From a virus, in IMG/VR virus record IMGVR_UViG_3300030019_000028, positions 1-64,000 of that record: DNA of 64,000 bases; one strand, written 5' to 3'. Below, in pieces: positions 25,701 through 34,571 of this stretch. Numbering within the stretch: position 1 is the first letter of the stretch; each line of letters begins with the position of its first letter. The notes beneath the pieces are model-generated. The model was not told the DNA's origin and did not search any database. It worked only from the letters and a program-made list of their open reading frames with translations. Made by a program: the position numbers and the translations under genes.

Positions 25701-28083
25701 AGTACATGTAACAGATGCTTTTAAAAATGGTTTTAGAATTTTTGAAGGATTAAATTATAGAGATTATACAATTGAATTTGGAGCTATTACTAAGATTATT
25801 TCTTGGTTTGGTAACTTAATAGTTGTGTTTGAAGCTGGTGTAGGTATTCTCCCAATCAATGAGAGAACTTTAGCTGGACAATCTGAAGGTGAGAATGTTT
25901 ATCTTCGTAATGCTGGTGTACTTCCAGAAAAACCAATGATGGTTTCTCATGGTATAGGCAGTGCTTGGTCTGATTCTATTCAGATTTCTAAAAATTATAT
26001 TTATGGAGTAGATGCTGTTGCAAAAAAAATCTGGAGAACTGATGGTAAGAAATTCGAAGTAGTTTCTGATTTTAGAGTACAAAAATTCTTGAATGATAAT
26101 ATCTCTTTTACTATTTATGATAAAACTCCTTTAATTGGTTTACGTAATGTAGTTACCCATTATAATATATTTAAAAATGACTTAATGTTTACCTTCTATG
26201 ATCAAACATTTAATGAGGAGGAAAAAGCATGGAGTTTATGTTACAATGAACAATTAAATAATTGGGTTACAAGATTTTCTTGGATGCCTGCATTCTCTGA
26301 GAATATTAGCAACACCTTCTTTACATTTGCTAGAGGTACTTGTAAAGTGACTTCAATGATTTCTAAATCAATTGATACAGCAGATGGTCTTGGTAATATC
26401 TATATTAATTCTATACAAGAGAACAAATTAAATACAGGAGATTATCTCTCATTATTTTATGAGAAAAATTTAGAGGACACTCTCCCAGTTGTTACCGGCA
26501 CAATAGTACAAGGAACTGTTTTATCAACTCCTCTCTCTATTGTAGAAACTACTCCAATTTTATTTTCAGATGGGCCTTCTTCTAATAAACATCCTATGTA
26601 TTCTGGAACTAATTACTCTTCTGGATATGATAAAGTTTGGACATTTACTCCAGAATCAGGGAAATTACTAACAGTATATGATAAACAGAATATATTATTA
26701 GCTCTTTCTGATAATAGTAAACTGTATTTTTACAGGTCTGCTAATAGTTTAAATACAATAACTTATGGACAAGATGAATTAATAGATATTCACGTTAATG
26801 GTGATGTAATTTCCAATATGCAAACTACTTTAGCTAAGCCTAATTTAAAAATTAATTTTGTAGTAGCTCCTGTTACTTTATACAGTACTCCAGAGTTAAA
26901 TAAAGTACAGGCAGACTCCATTGCAAGAGATGGATGGTTATTTGCAATAGGTTGTATAAATTCTGCATCTGCTTCCCTTGATACTCAGGAATATTTCCTA
27001 ACTTTGCAGGGAAAAGAATTGTATAAGAATCCTACTTTTAATTATAGTTTCGCAGGTAATGCCAGTACAACTGTTTATGATAATCAGTATTTTGAAATTA
27101 ATAAAAACACAGCTATTGTAGATGGTAAAACTGTAGAGAGTAGTTATATAGCTATTAATCCACAAGCACTTTATGCAGATACTCCTGATGTGAAATTTAC
27201 AAAATTGCTAAACTTCTTTGATAGAATATATTTTGCATTTTTAGTAAACTTAAATGTAATTTTAAATCCTCTCGGAAATCAAGGTACTACTGGAGTTTCT
27301 GGAAGTGATAAATTTCAAGATTCTTTATATATTAGACCTAGTTTAGAAACATTAACTAGCTTACTTACTTTATTTAGTAATAGTTTAACTTGTCCTCCTT
27401 TAAGAGGAACTAGAGGTGTTTTAGCCCCTGATATTCCATTAACAGAAACTCAAAGACTTGCTTTAGTAAGTTCATTAACAAAAACTATTGAGAGATATAA
27501 AGCTAATACTACTACTAATTTGTGGAAACATGGACAATCAGGTATTTTTGAGCACGAAGGAGAATTTCTTCCAGCTAATTGGTATGGTGAACAACATCCT
27601 TTTGAATTTGAGTTTGTAGTAAATGGTGATGAATTAGGTATACATAAAATGTTTGATAATCTTAAAATTATCTCTAATAAAGTACAACCTTCTTCCTTTG
27701 AATTTCAAATAGTAGGAGATGTTTATGATTTTACCTCAAATAATGGAGAAATAACTAAAGATCCTATGTTCCCATATGGAGATAAATATACTTTAATGAA
27801 TGCTTTACAAGTAGAATATGTAAAGACAAAAGAAAAGAGATTGCTCATGCATCAACCCGCAATTAATGTAGATACAGTGGGTTTACGTAAAGGAAATGTT
27901 TATTATAAAGAAGATATGTGGGAAGTTCAAATACAACCTATTAAAGTTAAAAAAGTATCTTCTGGAAAAATGACAGAAACTAAAATCAGAGATAAATATT
28001 GTATAGTAAAAATACAATATACTGGAGATCAGTTAGCAATCATTACTGCACTCCAGACTTTATATACATTAAGTTACTCATAA
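22750..28083 (+). CDS. Giant structural tail protein (hub, nozzle or muzzle candidate)
   Basis: The 1777-residue protein starts 9 bases after the tail stabilisation gene. The N-terminal part has patterns seen in large crAss-like tail proteins: DLPEIDPNTYTTLLLDLASRL, EIEIQPSYDGTVNLILSDN followed by PPRLINSRFS, and LNVGNYVFYFRLVDADGNETD, an immunoglobulin-like stretch near residue 200. The rest is long beta-rich sequence with YGVDAVAKKIWRTDGKKFEVVSDF near residue 1085, reminiscent of beta-propeller blades in T7-type nozzle proteins. No enzyme motif is seen. It most likely forms the tail barrel below the connector rings. Which of the hub or muzzle components it corresponds to cannot be settled from sequence. 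Confidence 0.7.
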   Translation: MIKLYYTGLDLPEIDPNTYTTLLLDLASRLSYTLPVDFKFEFNVLLDKNLIEGDLSYVFKPFQNIRYSGNTDEIAGKISGELIDFSTTKLDYSINYPVEIEIQPSYDGTVNLILSDNHTPPRLINSRFSVTEGRRFYIVDREGNKDTNIYDDDKIDNQTRLYKTINRIPKLEFLGLDNDGKLNVGNYVFYFRLVDADGNETDIITESGIISCHIGNINDPKSIRGGMGNENSGKALTFRLTNLDSNYNFLNIYYSRSTSDYSEKEITTYYKIDTKFTIKSQSIDLKITGFEAISPITKESINVQYNIIDRNKTLAQAQNMLFLSNIHRTTIPYRELKDLSLRILPFPEQSMNIGALTPEYTPISEGKFAYFDSNNVYEYTGYWDEEMYRLAIVYIMKDYSLSDPYNIRGKDFSNNSVMTISPSNPYTNFYSEKPLYDGKGNRLYIEEEDNLLVGSKYKLENTKGVIKIGGMGITSQITNSETKPITIKVVVPIDVQTELKKYTKGFFLVRQKRIPTILCQGLSIGHDKMSGLPLLPEYSNDVKKLVHTVQGVHIYKPKYSSNYANTSYTSINAALKDTSFYRLPSKGESFFTFVNDSILKSASIENLNPGGALLVPDALLNSEYLSQMFSGSDFSLTSAKFKTISGGFQRYFSATDVPVNKTLEELDDLATHFVITDYTENLIPSSEKSKLILVPEDTTSISLDTSYYSTRAGEAEEAWRFSAFLKKELEIVETDVTLDGVTYKKESNDLIRGVFTPFIGALGTLKTSGGFYNIRTLGYSDNNVSDYFKVRYNDNSPFMAISDRYDWDRFDIDAVPQDTYKTLSLYRGDCFINQVSVRMLRNFQDPESPVNDIIVDVNTLENFKGYGVKLTDTLELNKESLEKINRGDVNAVRLGYWATFKFCSNINFAFRCVDPTYISEYALAGRPRSFHPLYSRSLSGTAKIADSGAMNVGYNSTTSDKYYYSVTDIPAIKNDFTNRVMYSQVHVTDAFKNGFRIFEGLNYRDYTIEFGAITKIISWFGNLIVVFEAGVGILPINERTLAGQSEGENVYLRNAGVLPEKPMMVSHGIGSAWSDSIQISKNYIYGVDAVAKKIWRTDGKKFEVVSDFRVQKFLNDNISFTIYDKTPLIGLRNVVTHYNIFKNDLMFTFYDQTFNEEEKAWSLCYNEQLNNWVTRFSWMPAFSENISNTFFTFARGTCKVTSMISKSIDTADGLGNIYINSIQENKLNTGDYLSLFYEKNLEDTLPVVTGTIVQGTVLSTPLSIVETTPILFSDGPSSNKHPMYSGTNYSSGYDKVWTFTPESGKLLTVYDKQNILLALSDNSKLYFYRSANSLNTITYGQDELIDIHVNGDVISNMQTTLAKPNLKINFVVAPVTLYSTPELNKVQADSIARDGWLFAIGCINSASASLDTQEYFLTLQGKELYKNPTFNYSFAGNASTTVYDNQYFEINKNTAIVDGKTVESSYIAINPQALYADTPDVKFTKLLNFFDRIYFAFLVNLNVILNPLGNQGTTGVSGSDKFQDSLYIRPSLETLTSLLTLFSNSLTCPPLRGTRGVLAPDIPLTETQRLALVSSLTKTIERYKANTTTNLWKHGQSGIFEHEGEFLPANWYGEQHPFEFEFVVNGDELGIHKMFDNLKIISNKVQPSSFEFQIVGDVYDFTSNNGEITKDPMFPYGDKYTLMNALQVEYVKTKEKRLLMHQPAINVDTVGLRKGNVYYKEDMWEVQIQPIKVKKVSSGKMTETKIRDKYCIVKIQYTGDQLAIITALQTLYTLSYS

Positions 28084-28097
28084 TAAATTAAATAAAT

Positions 28098-29135
28098 ATG
28101 GCAGATCCATTGACATCAGATCCTAAACAGCAACAATATACACCATTTAAAGCTTCCGATATTTTAAGTATCGGGAGCATATTTGGAGATGGTTCAGCTG
28201 GAGGAGGAAAAAGAGCATCATTAGTAGACGGATTAATTAATTCTGGAGTTACAGGAGCAATGGCTTATGAACAGAATAACACTAAAGGTGGTACTAAATT
28301 TCAACAAGGTTTAAATAAGAACGCTGCTATTTTTAGTGGCGTTACTGGAGCAATTAGTATGATTCCAGGCGTAGGTACTGCTATTAGTGCAGGATTAACA
28401 GGAGCAAATTATTTATTAGGTAAAACAGCTAAAAATGCCAATAGAATTGGATTAGGTTCTACTTTAGGAACTTCTTCTGGATACGGGGGAACTGCTTCTA
28501 ATATAGGAGAGCAGGCTAGTAACATTTCTGCTTATAATAATGCAGGAGGTACTAAATTGTTTGGGGGAAATAGAGGAAAACTTAATGAAATTACAAAAAA
28601 ACTAAAAGGATTTCAAAGTACAGCAACAGGAATAGTACAAAATGCTCAAAGACAAATGGCAGCAATTCCAGGAGCAGCACAAAATATTGGTATGCAAAAT
28701 GAAATTAATTTTAAAGGCCTCCCAGAAGTAGCAATTGGTAAAAAAGGATTAAAATTAAATACAGAATTCTTAAAAGAATTTAGAGCTTTTAAAGCTGGCG
28801 GTAGTATTGAACTTATTAAAGGTTCTCCTCAAAATGTGATTGTTGATGGTAAACTTCATAAAGAGTTAAATCACATGGAAGATGTTACTGATACTGAAAT
28901 TACTAAAAAAGGGGTTCCTGTTTTAGAAATGGAAGAGGGAGGTCAACTAGGAGAGCAGACTGCTGAGTTAGAAAGAGATGAAATTATTTTTCATCTTCAA
29001 TTAACAAGAACTCTAGAAGAACTAGAAAAAGAAGGTACAGATGAGGCTATGATTAAAGCTGGTAAGATTCTTGCAAAAGAAATCTTAAAAAATACCAAAG
29101 ACTCTAGAAGTAAACTATTAAAAAATATACAATGA
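28098..29135 (+). CDS. Glycine-rich virion cargo or ejection protein candidate
   Basis: The 345-residue protein has a Gly/Ala/Ser-rich N-terminal half with a hydrophobic stretch around residues 78-112 (FSGVTGAISMIPGVGTAISAGLTG), typical of proteins ejected into or through the host envelope. The C-terminal third has a distinct module: FKAGGSIELIKGSPQNVIVDG, GVPVLEMEEGGQLGEQTAELERD and EIIFHLQLTRTLEELEKEG, then KAGKILAKEIL. A similar module recurs at the end of the next gene, which starts in its stop codon (ATGA overlap). The FKAGG motif belongs to a short motif found repeatedly in the downstream proteins. No enzyme motif is present. Confidence 0.6.
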   Translation: MADPLTSDPKQQQYTPFKASDILSIGSIFGDGSAGGGKRASLVDGLINSGVTGAMAYEQNNTKGGTKFQQGLNKNAAIFSGVTGAISMIPGVGTAISAGLTGANYLLGKTAKNANRIGLGSTLGTSSGYGGTASNIGEQASNISAYNNAGGTKLFGGNRGKLNEITKKLKGFQSTATGIVQNAQRQMAAIPGAAQNIGMQNEINFKGLPEVAIGKKGLKLNTEFLKEFRAFKAGGSIELIKGSPQNVIVDGKLHKELNHMEDVTDTEITKKGVPVLEMEEGGQLGEQTAELERDEIIFHLQLTRTLEELEKEGTDEAMIKAGKILAKEILKNTKDSRSKLLKNIQ

Positions 29136-29734
29136 TAACAATAGAAGTTAACGATAAAGTCTATAAAGTAGAAGTGGCTCAAACAGATGAAGAAAAAGAA
29201 AAGGGATTACAAAATGTACAAAGTCTCCCAGAAGATGAAGGATTACTATTTGATTATGGTGAACCACAATCTGTGTCTTTTTGGATGGACCAGACTTTAA
29301 TTCCCCTGGATATCATCTTTATTGATGAGTATGGAGAAGTAATATCAGTAATAGAAGGAAAACCAAATGATAGAACTCCTATTACAGAGGAAAACGTATG
29401 TTATGTATTGGAATTAAATGCAGGATCAGGTGTTAGTAAAGGAGATGATGTAGATCTTTCTGAATTAGAAGAGGATTATCAAGACGAAGAAGATGAAGAA
29501 ACTGCAGAACCTACACCTAATAAAATGCATGTATTAACTGAGAATGGGGAATCTCAGATGGAATTGGACGGTGGAGAAAGAATCTTTTCTAGAATTCACA
29601 CTAGAAAATTAATATCTCTCTCAAAAAAAGCTACTAAATCTAAGAAAGATTCAGATTATAAAAAATTAGGTAAAAAAGTTTTCGATTATATTGACAAACA
29701 AAATACTCAGAAACAGGAATTCACGCAAGTATAA
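29132..29734 (+). CDS. DUF192-domain protein with C-terminal module shared with the preceding gene
   Basis: Residues 1-110 of 200 match the DUF192 pattern: short beta strand (IEVNDKVYKVEVAQ), ERxKGL-like EEKEKGLQNV, LLFDYGEPQSVSFWMDQTLIPLDIIFID, then YVLELNAGSGVSKGDDVD. DUF192 is a small beta-barrel domain of unknown biochemical role, normally a stand-alone secreted bacterial protein. No signal peptide is seen here. An acidic linker (LEEDYQDEEDEETAE) follows, then a C-terminal part with MELDGGERIFSRIHTRKLISLSKK and KKLGKKVFDYID that parallels the end of the previous protein. The fusion and the place among cargo genes suggest a virion-packaged protein. It is followed by a hairpin terminator. 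Confidence 0.75.
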   Translation: MITIEVNDKVYKVEVAQTDEEKEKGLQNVQSLPEDEGLLFDYGEPQSVSFWMDQTLIPLDIIFIDEYGEVISVIEGKPNDRTPITEENVCYVLELNAGSGVSKGDDVDLSELEEDYQDEEDEETAEPTPNKMHVLTENGESQMELDGGERIFSRIHTRKLISLSKKATKSKKDSDYKKLGKKVFDYIDKQNTQKQEFTQV

Positions 29735-29741
29735 ACGAGAA

Positions 29742-29775
29742 AAGCCGGAGACTTTACTCCGGCTTATTGCTTTGA
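29742..29775 (+). terminator. Hairpin terminator after the DUF192 gene
   Basis: A perfect 9-bp GC-rich stem (AAGCCGGAG, 29742-29750, with CTCCGGCTT, 29757-29765) is followed by a weak T tract, so it may stop transcription only partly. Confidence 0.7.
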
Positions 29776-29901
29776 GATATTTAAATGGGTTAAAGAGAGT
29801 CTATTAAGACATACCTACTTTCTGTTTTGTAAACTCAAAGTCTATACCACAAATATAAGTATTATTTTCAAGTAACCTCTTGAAAATATTATTTATTTAC
29901 T

Positions 29902-29933
29902 ATTGTACTTTACCAAAAATTTGAGTACTTTTG
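29902..29933 (+). promoter_or_regulatory. Bacteroidota-type promoter (ATTG-N20-TACTTTTG)
   Basis: The -7 TACTTTTG at 29926-29933 is preceded by ATTG at 29902-29905 with 20 bases between, one mismatch from the -33 TTTG. It sits in the ~245-base gap after a terminator and 46 bases before the ATG at 29980. I see no gene in the rest of this gap (29766-29900). Confidence 0.65.
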
Positions 29934-29979
29934 GCATCGTATATATACAACAGAATGTTTAATTAAACTATTATTTACT

Positions 29980-30411
29980 ATGAAATTTAAAGTCAAGTAT
30001 TTACAAGAAGGAGGCCCAGTTGCCCCAGAACAAGGTGGAGCACCTGCTGCACCAGAACAAGGTGGAGCTCCCGCAGAAGGCGGGGCACCAGCTGAAGGAG
30101 GTGGTGGACAAGATCCTCTAATGCAAATTGCAGAAATGTTTTCACAAGCACTACAATCACAAGATTGCGCAGCGTTATCACAAGGAGCTCAAATGTTTCT
30201 ACAGTTGATTTCTCAAGCACAAGGTGGTGGCGCAGGCGGAGCACAAGGTGGAGCACCTCCAGAACAACCAGTCTATATGAAAAAAGGTGGAAAATTTGTT
30301 CTAAAAGGTAAAAAACCCGGAAAATTTACTAAGTTCCAAGATGACGGAACTAAAGGGGCCAATTCTACAGAAATGGAGAAAAAAGGTGGTAAAATGAGCA
30401 AAAAATGCTAA
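29980..30411 (+). CDS. Gly/Ala/Pro/Gln-rich low-complexity virion protein candidate
   Basis: The 143-residue protein starts MKFKVKYLQEGGPV, then has tandem PEQGGAPA and AEGGAPA repeats, a short helix (PLMQIAEMFSQALQSQDCAALSQGAQMFLQLI), a second Gly-rich run, and a basic end (YMKKGGKFVLKGKKPGKF). The YLQEGG and YMKKGG motifs match a short motif found in neighbouring large proteins. It has its own promoter and terminator, which suggests high expression compared with the giant genes. I do not recognise a fold; a flexible packaged protein or capsid-interior DNA-binding protein is possible given the basic tail. Confidence 0.6.
   Translation: MKFKVKYLQEGGPVAPEQGGAPAAPEQGGAPAEGGAPAEGGGGQDPLMQIAEMFSQALQSQDCAALSQGAQMFLQLISQAQGGGAGGAQGGAPPEQPVYMKKGGKFVLKGKKPGKFTKFQDDGTKGANSTEMEKKGGKMSKKC
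30013..30108 (+). repeat. In-frame GGAP-type low-complexity coding repeat
   Basis: Degenerate DNA repeats encode GGP/GGAP units separated by APEQ or AEGG. Synonymous codons vary between units, so the peptide rather than the DNA seems conserved. Confidence 0.7.
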
Positions 30412-30430
30412 TTATTAAAACAAGGAAAGA

Positions 30431-30457
30431 GAGCAGGGAAATATCTCTGCTTTTTTT
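30431..30457 (+). terminator. Hairpin terminator between the low-complexity gene and the giant-protein array
   Basis: An 8-bp stem with one G-U pair (AGCAGGGA, 30432-30439, with TCTCTGCT, 30444-30451) and an AATA loop is followed by seven T. It lies only 20 bases before the next ATG. Confidence 0.8.
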
Positions 30458-30476
30458 CTATTAAATTAATTTCACT

Positions 30477-33400
30477 ATGGGACAAGTACCAAAAAATATA
30501 ATATATGCTGAAGCCGGGACTAAATTAACTTTTAATGTTAATGGAAAGGATGTTGCTTTAGATAAAGAAGCAGTTGAAGCTGCAGGAGCACAGAGTTTTG
30601 ATGAATTGGTAAAAGCAGGAGAATTGACTGAGAGGGATCGTCCTTCTTTTATGAAAACTGTTGGAAATTTTTCTTCACAAGCTCAAACTGGTAAATATAA
30701 ATTAAATACAGCAGGACCATCTTCTCTTATATCTATGGATTATGAAGGCCCTACTACTAATGCATTAATGGGAAAAACAGAAACTGGAGAAGCTTCTGAG
30801 AGAACCGCTGCTGGCAGATTTCTTTCTAAAAGACTTAAAAATGATGAGGCTAGCCATATGGGTAGACTTAATACTATTTTAGGCACTAAGATAGGCGCAA
30901 TGGCATTAGGAGAACAAGAAAAAACTAATAAAGCTGAGGAAGCTACAAAAGTTAAAGCTGATTTACAAGCTAAAACTGCAGCTGATGCAGAAATTACAAA
31001 ATATGCAGGAAAACCTCAACAATTTGCTGAGTATATGAATGCAAAATTAGGAGGTGGTCATAATGATGCTGTTGTTGCAGCAATGTCTCCTGATGAAAAA
31101 TTAAGACATGCCAAAGAATATTTTGAAACTGTTTATCCTCAAGTGGGTAAATATGAAAAAAGTAAAGGCATTGATTTCTCAGAAATTGAAAAAAGTAAGA
31201 AACCTGATGGAACCTATGATTACAATTCAGATTTCTTTACCAACTTTTATGGTAGATTATATGAGGATGAGGGTAGAAAACAAATGCAAGATTATTTTGG
31301 AATCTCTCCAGTTCAAAAAGAACAAGAGACTCAAGATTTACTTAAAAAAGCCACAGAAGAAGCAGATGCAAATGCAGCAACAGCTAATCCTAATTATCAT
31401 GCAGTTGGAGAAAATTTAGTAAGTAAATCTCCCCGTATTAATATAGGAGGTTTAAATTATCATGCAGTACTTTCTAAGGATCCTAAAACAGGCAAACAAT
31501 CTTTAGAGTATGTAAGTCTCCCTGAAAATTTAGCTAGTGCTAAACATGATGCAATGTATACAGAATTAAAATCTGCTAAACGTATTCAAACTACACCGGG
31601 AGCTAATGGGGAAATCTTATTAAGAATGGATGGCAAATTATATCATATTCCAAAAGTAGGAGAAAATATTAAAGCAAGGCCTTCTGAAACATTTACAGGA
31701 GAAAGTCCAATTAAAACTGATATAACACAGTTAGTTCCTAGTTTAAAAAATTTTAGTTTAAACCCAACTAATGCTAATATTGCTAAACCTACAAAAAAAT
31801 ATACACGCACAGAAGATCCAGTTAATAAATGGTTGCATTCTGCAATAGGGATGGATAAAGATGGGGGAGTTATTACCTTACAAGCAGGTGGTGTTTTTGA
31901 AAATAATATTCAAAAAAGACTTGCTGAAGAAGATGCTTATGAAGCAACTTTAAATAAACCTGAAACTACAACATCTCCAGAAACTTCTCCAGCAGCACAA
32001 GTAATTGCTAGTACAAAAGGAAAGACTTTACCAGGAGTAAAAGGAAAAGGAGCTCCTACTATTAAAGATTTATATGGAGCAGCTACTGATGATAATGTAG
32101 AATTATCTGAGGCAGATAAACTAGATGCAGGAGCATTAGCCAGTGACTTTGCAGGTCTTGTTATAGGACTTACAGCAGGTGGAATAGGTGGATCTGCAGT
32201 ATCATCTGGTTTAGGATTAGCCTCTACTATTGCTACTGCTAAAGCTGATTATTTAAGGGATGGTACTTTTGGTATGGATGATCTTATTAAAACGGGTCTA
32301 TCTTTAACAGCTGATGCTGCCACTTTATTTCCTTATTTAGGAGAAGGAGCTCAATCTTTAAAAATTGTACAACATCTTCCCAAAGTTGCTAAACTTTTAA
32401 AATATGCTGGTTATGCAGGATTAGGAGCAGGAGCTTTGCAATTAGCTGATAAAATTCAATCTGGAGAAAAATCTATTACAGACTTAGATACTAATGATTT
32501 AAAATTAATTATTGGTGGTTTAAGAATGGCTTCTGCTGGAACTAGTATGGGAAAAACTGTTAAAAGTCAACCTGTAGAAGAGTTTGAGGGAAGAGTTATA
32601 AATCCTGCAGGACAAGAAGTTCCAGCTACTTTTAAAAGAGTTGGAGATAGTTTTGTAACAGCTGATGAGGCTTTAAAAGATATGAAACCTGTGATGGAAA
32701 AAACTAAATTTGGTTTAGGTAAACCTAGAATTGCAGGAAGTGCTGCTAGTGAAGTAAAAGTAACTCCAGAAGAAACAGAATCCTCTTCTTTCTTAGGAAG
32801 AAAAGCTATGGAAAGAAGGAATACTATGAGGACTGGTTTGAATAAAGAAGATAAAGCTAAAGAAATTGAATCTTTAATGCAGACTCAAAAAGCTAAAGAT
32901 TTAGAAGCAATGACTACTAGAAAAGCAAAAAGTGCAGAAGGAGAAGCTCTTAAAAAAGAACCACCTAAAACACCTATCCCTACTATTATTAGAAGTAATA
33001 AACGTGTTCCTCCTGTAGATAAAACGCCTATTACACCAGCACCTACTAGAGAAAATATTTTACAAGATATTTCTAAACAACCATTATCTCCTAAAGTACA
33101 ACAAATATTAGATAGAGTATCAGTACCAGTTCCTACCACTTCATCTGTGAATAAACCTACAGTGAAAGTTCCTAGAGTTAGTCCTGGTTCTAAAAAAGAG
33201 TGGGAAGCTGCAAAACAGTCTGAAAAAGAAACTGTTAAAATGCATAAAGCAGAAAGAAAAGGAATTAAAAACAAAACAATAGCTCCTAGACATCAAGATT
33301 CTACATTAGCTTCTATTAATAGAAAATATCATAAAGGTGGTATCTTATATGCACAAGCTGGTACTACATTAGGAATGCAGTATGATCCAGAATCAGATTA

Positions 33401-34571
33401 TATAACACCAGGAACTGGAAAGTCTAATTTTATAATGAATACTTTAATTCCTAAATTAGCAGGATTTTCTATTAAACAACCTTTAAATACTAAAACTCCA
33501 GACACCTTACTAGAATCTACAGCAAGAACTAGAAGGGCCACAGCAAATGGTGGATTCCCAACTTTAATGCAACAAAGATTAACACCTCAACCGATTGTAT
33601 CACATCCAGTTATACCAACAAAAAGTAGTGCTTTAGTGCAACCAAGTTCTGGGGGTTTAGGTAATTTAAAAGTAAATCTTAATAATAAATCTGCTATACA
33701 AGCAGCAGAAGCTATGAGAGTACTACTTTTAAATAAAAAAATAGGTCAGAGAGACACAAGAGTAGAAGCTCCTTTAGTATCAGCACCAGCCGAGGTAGCA
33801 ATGCCTGTGAGAGGTGATATGTTAACAGAAGCTGCTTTTGAGCAACAAGCCAATCAAATTAGAGGAAGTTATAGACCTACTTCAGATGCTACTAGAAATT
33901 TAGCAGAACGTTCTTCTTTAGAACAACAAGCTGGACAACGAATGGCACAAGGAGTTGCAGCTGATGCACAAGCTAGACAAACTTCTCAAGGTAGATCTAT
34001 AGAAAATCTACTAAGAAATAATGAATTAAGATCTAGAACAACTGGTCAAAATACAGAGAGTTTAGCTAGAGCAGTACAAGGACAAAGACAAGCAGAAATT
34101 GCAAAAGGAGAAGAACAGACTGCAAATACAGATACTCTTTTGGCTTCTCAAATAACTGATAAGAAAAGTGAGATGCAACAAAAAGAGGGAATCATTAAAA
34201 AGATGAAGATGGATCAACTCCAAAGGACTCTTGATATGTCCCCTGAATTTAGAGGATTACAACAACAATATTATCAAGAAAGTTTAAAGGGACAAGTTTC
34301 TCCTGAAACTCAAGCACGTTATGATAGATACCAACAAGCATTAGATAGAGGTACTAGCCAAGTTTATGGTTTACCTACATTTAAAACTGGAGGTTCTACT
34401 GATGAAGTAGCCAAGTATGAAATGGATATGTATAAAGAAAGAAAAAAAGATAATAAAGAAGTAAATCAAATTTCTAATAAGTGGAAAGAAAAAGTTTCTG
34501 ATAAAAAACAAGATATCTCTGTTAAAGTTTCTAAAGAACTCACAGATTTTATCGCAAAAATTTTGAAATAA
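30477..34571 (+). CDS. Large virion cargo (ejection) protein candidate, 1364 residues
   Basis: The protein starts IIYAEAGTKLTFNVNGKDVALD and is rich in Ala, Lys, Thr and Gln. A hydrophobic Gly-rich segment near residues 557-583 (FAGLVIGLTAGGIGGSAVSSG) continues into LSLTADAATLFPYLGEGAQ and further small-residue helices to about 660. The C-terminal half is disordered and Pro/Thr-rich, then helical and Gln-rich (RSSLEQQAGQRMAQGVAADAQARQ). Four short motifs of the form x-[QKE]-A/T-G-G/T recur at its start, at LQAGGVF (~residue 469), AQAGTT (~959) and FKTGGS (~1302). There is no enzyme motif. The mixture of membrane-active stretches and flexible helices is what phage inner-core or cargo proteins look like. 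Its stop abuts the next ATG. Confidence 0.6.
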   Translation: MGQVPKNIIYAEAGTKLTFNVNGKDVALDKEAVEAAGAQSFDELVKAGELTERDRPSFMKTVGNFSSQAQTGKYKLNTAGPSSLISMDYEGPTTNALMGKTETGEASERTAAGRFLSKRLKNDEASHMGRLNTILGTKIGAMALGEQEKTNKAEEATKVKADLQAKTAADAEITKYAGKPQQFAEYMNAKLGGGHNDAVVAAMSPDEKLRHAKEYFETVYPQVGKYEKSKGIDFSEIEKSKKPDGTYDYNSDFFTNFYGRLYEDEGRKQMQDYFGISPVQKEQETQDLLKKATEEADANAATANPNYHAVGENLVSKSPRINIGGLNYHAVLSKDPKTGKQSLEYVSLPENLASAKHDAMYTELKSAKRIQTTPGANGEILLRMDGKLYHIPKVGENIKARPSETFTGESPIKTDITQLVPSLKNFSLNPTNANIAKPTKKYTRTEDPVNKWLHSAIGMDKDGGVITLQAGGVFENNIQKRLAEEDAYEATLNKPETTTSPETSPAAQVIASTKGKTLPGVKGKGAPTIKDLYGAATDDNVELSEADKLDAGALASDFAGLVIGLTAGGIGGSAVSSGLGLASTIATAKADYLRDGTFGMDDLIKTGLSLTADAATLFPYLGEGAQSLKIVQHLPKVAKLLKYAGYAGLGAGALQLADKIQSGEKSITDLDTNDLKLIIGGLRMASAGTSMGKTVKSQPVEEFEGRVINPAGQEVPATFKRVGDSFVTADEALKDMKPVMEKTKFGLGKPRIAGSAASEVKVTPEETESSSFLGRKAMERRNTMRTGLNKEDKAKEIESLMQTQKAKDLEAMTTRKAKSAEGEALKKEPPKTPIPTIIRSNKRVPPVDKTPITPAPTRENILQDISKQPLSPKVQQILDRVSVPVPTTSSVNKPTVKVPRVSPGSKKEWEAAKQSEKETVKMHKAERKGIKNKTIAPRHQDSTLASINRKYHKGGILYAQAGTTLGMQYDPESDYITPGTGKSNFIMNTLIPKLAGFSIKQPLNTKTPDTLLESTARTRRATANGGFPTLMQQRLTPQPIVSHPVIPTKSSALVQPSSGGLGNLKVNLNNKSAIQAAEAMRVLLLNKKIGQRDTRVEAPLVSAPAEVAMPVRGDMLTEAAFEQQANQIRGSYRPTSDATRNLAERSSLEQQAGQRMAQGVAADAQARQTSQGRSIENLLRNNELRSRTTGQNTESLARAVQGQRQAEIAKGEEQTANTDTLLASQITDKKSEMQQKEGIIKKMKMDQLQRTLDMSPEFRGLQQQYYQESLKGQVSPETQARYDRYQQALDRGTSQVYGLPTFKTGGSTDEVAKYEMDMYKERKKDNKEVNQISNKWKEKVSDKKQDISVKVSKELTDFIAKILK

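Noticed and set aside
26999-27006. TAACTTTG resembling a -7 promoter element
   Set aside because: It lies deep inside the 1777-residue gene with no start nearby and no -33 partner; such octamers are expected by chance in AT-rich DNA.
31108-31419. 103-codon + strand frame overlapping the 1364-residue gene
   Set aside because: Out-of-frame overlap within a continuous large gene; Lys/Ile/Gln-rich noise without recognisable sequence.
32885-33274. 129-codon minus-strand frame in the 1364-residue gene
   Set aside because: Antisense shadow of a Lys/Pro/Thr-rich region; hydrophobic composition is only the complement of that.
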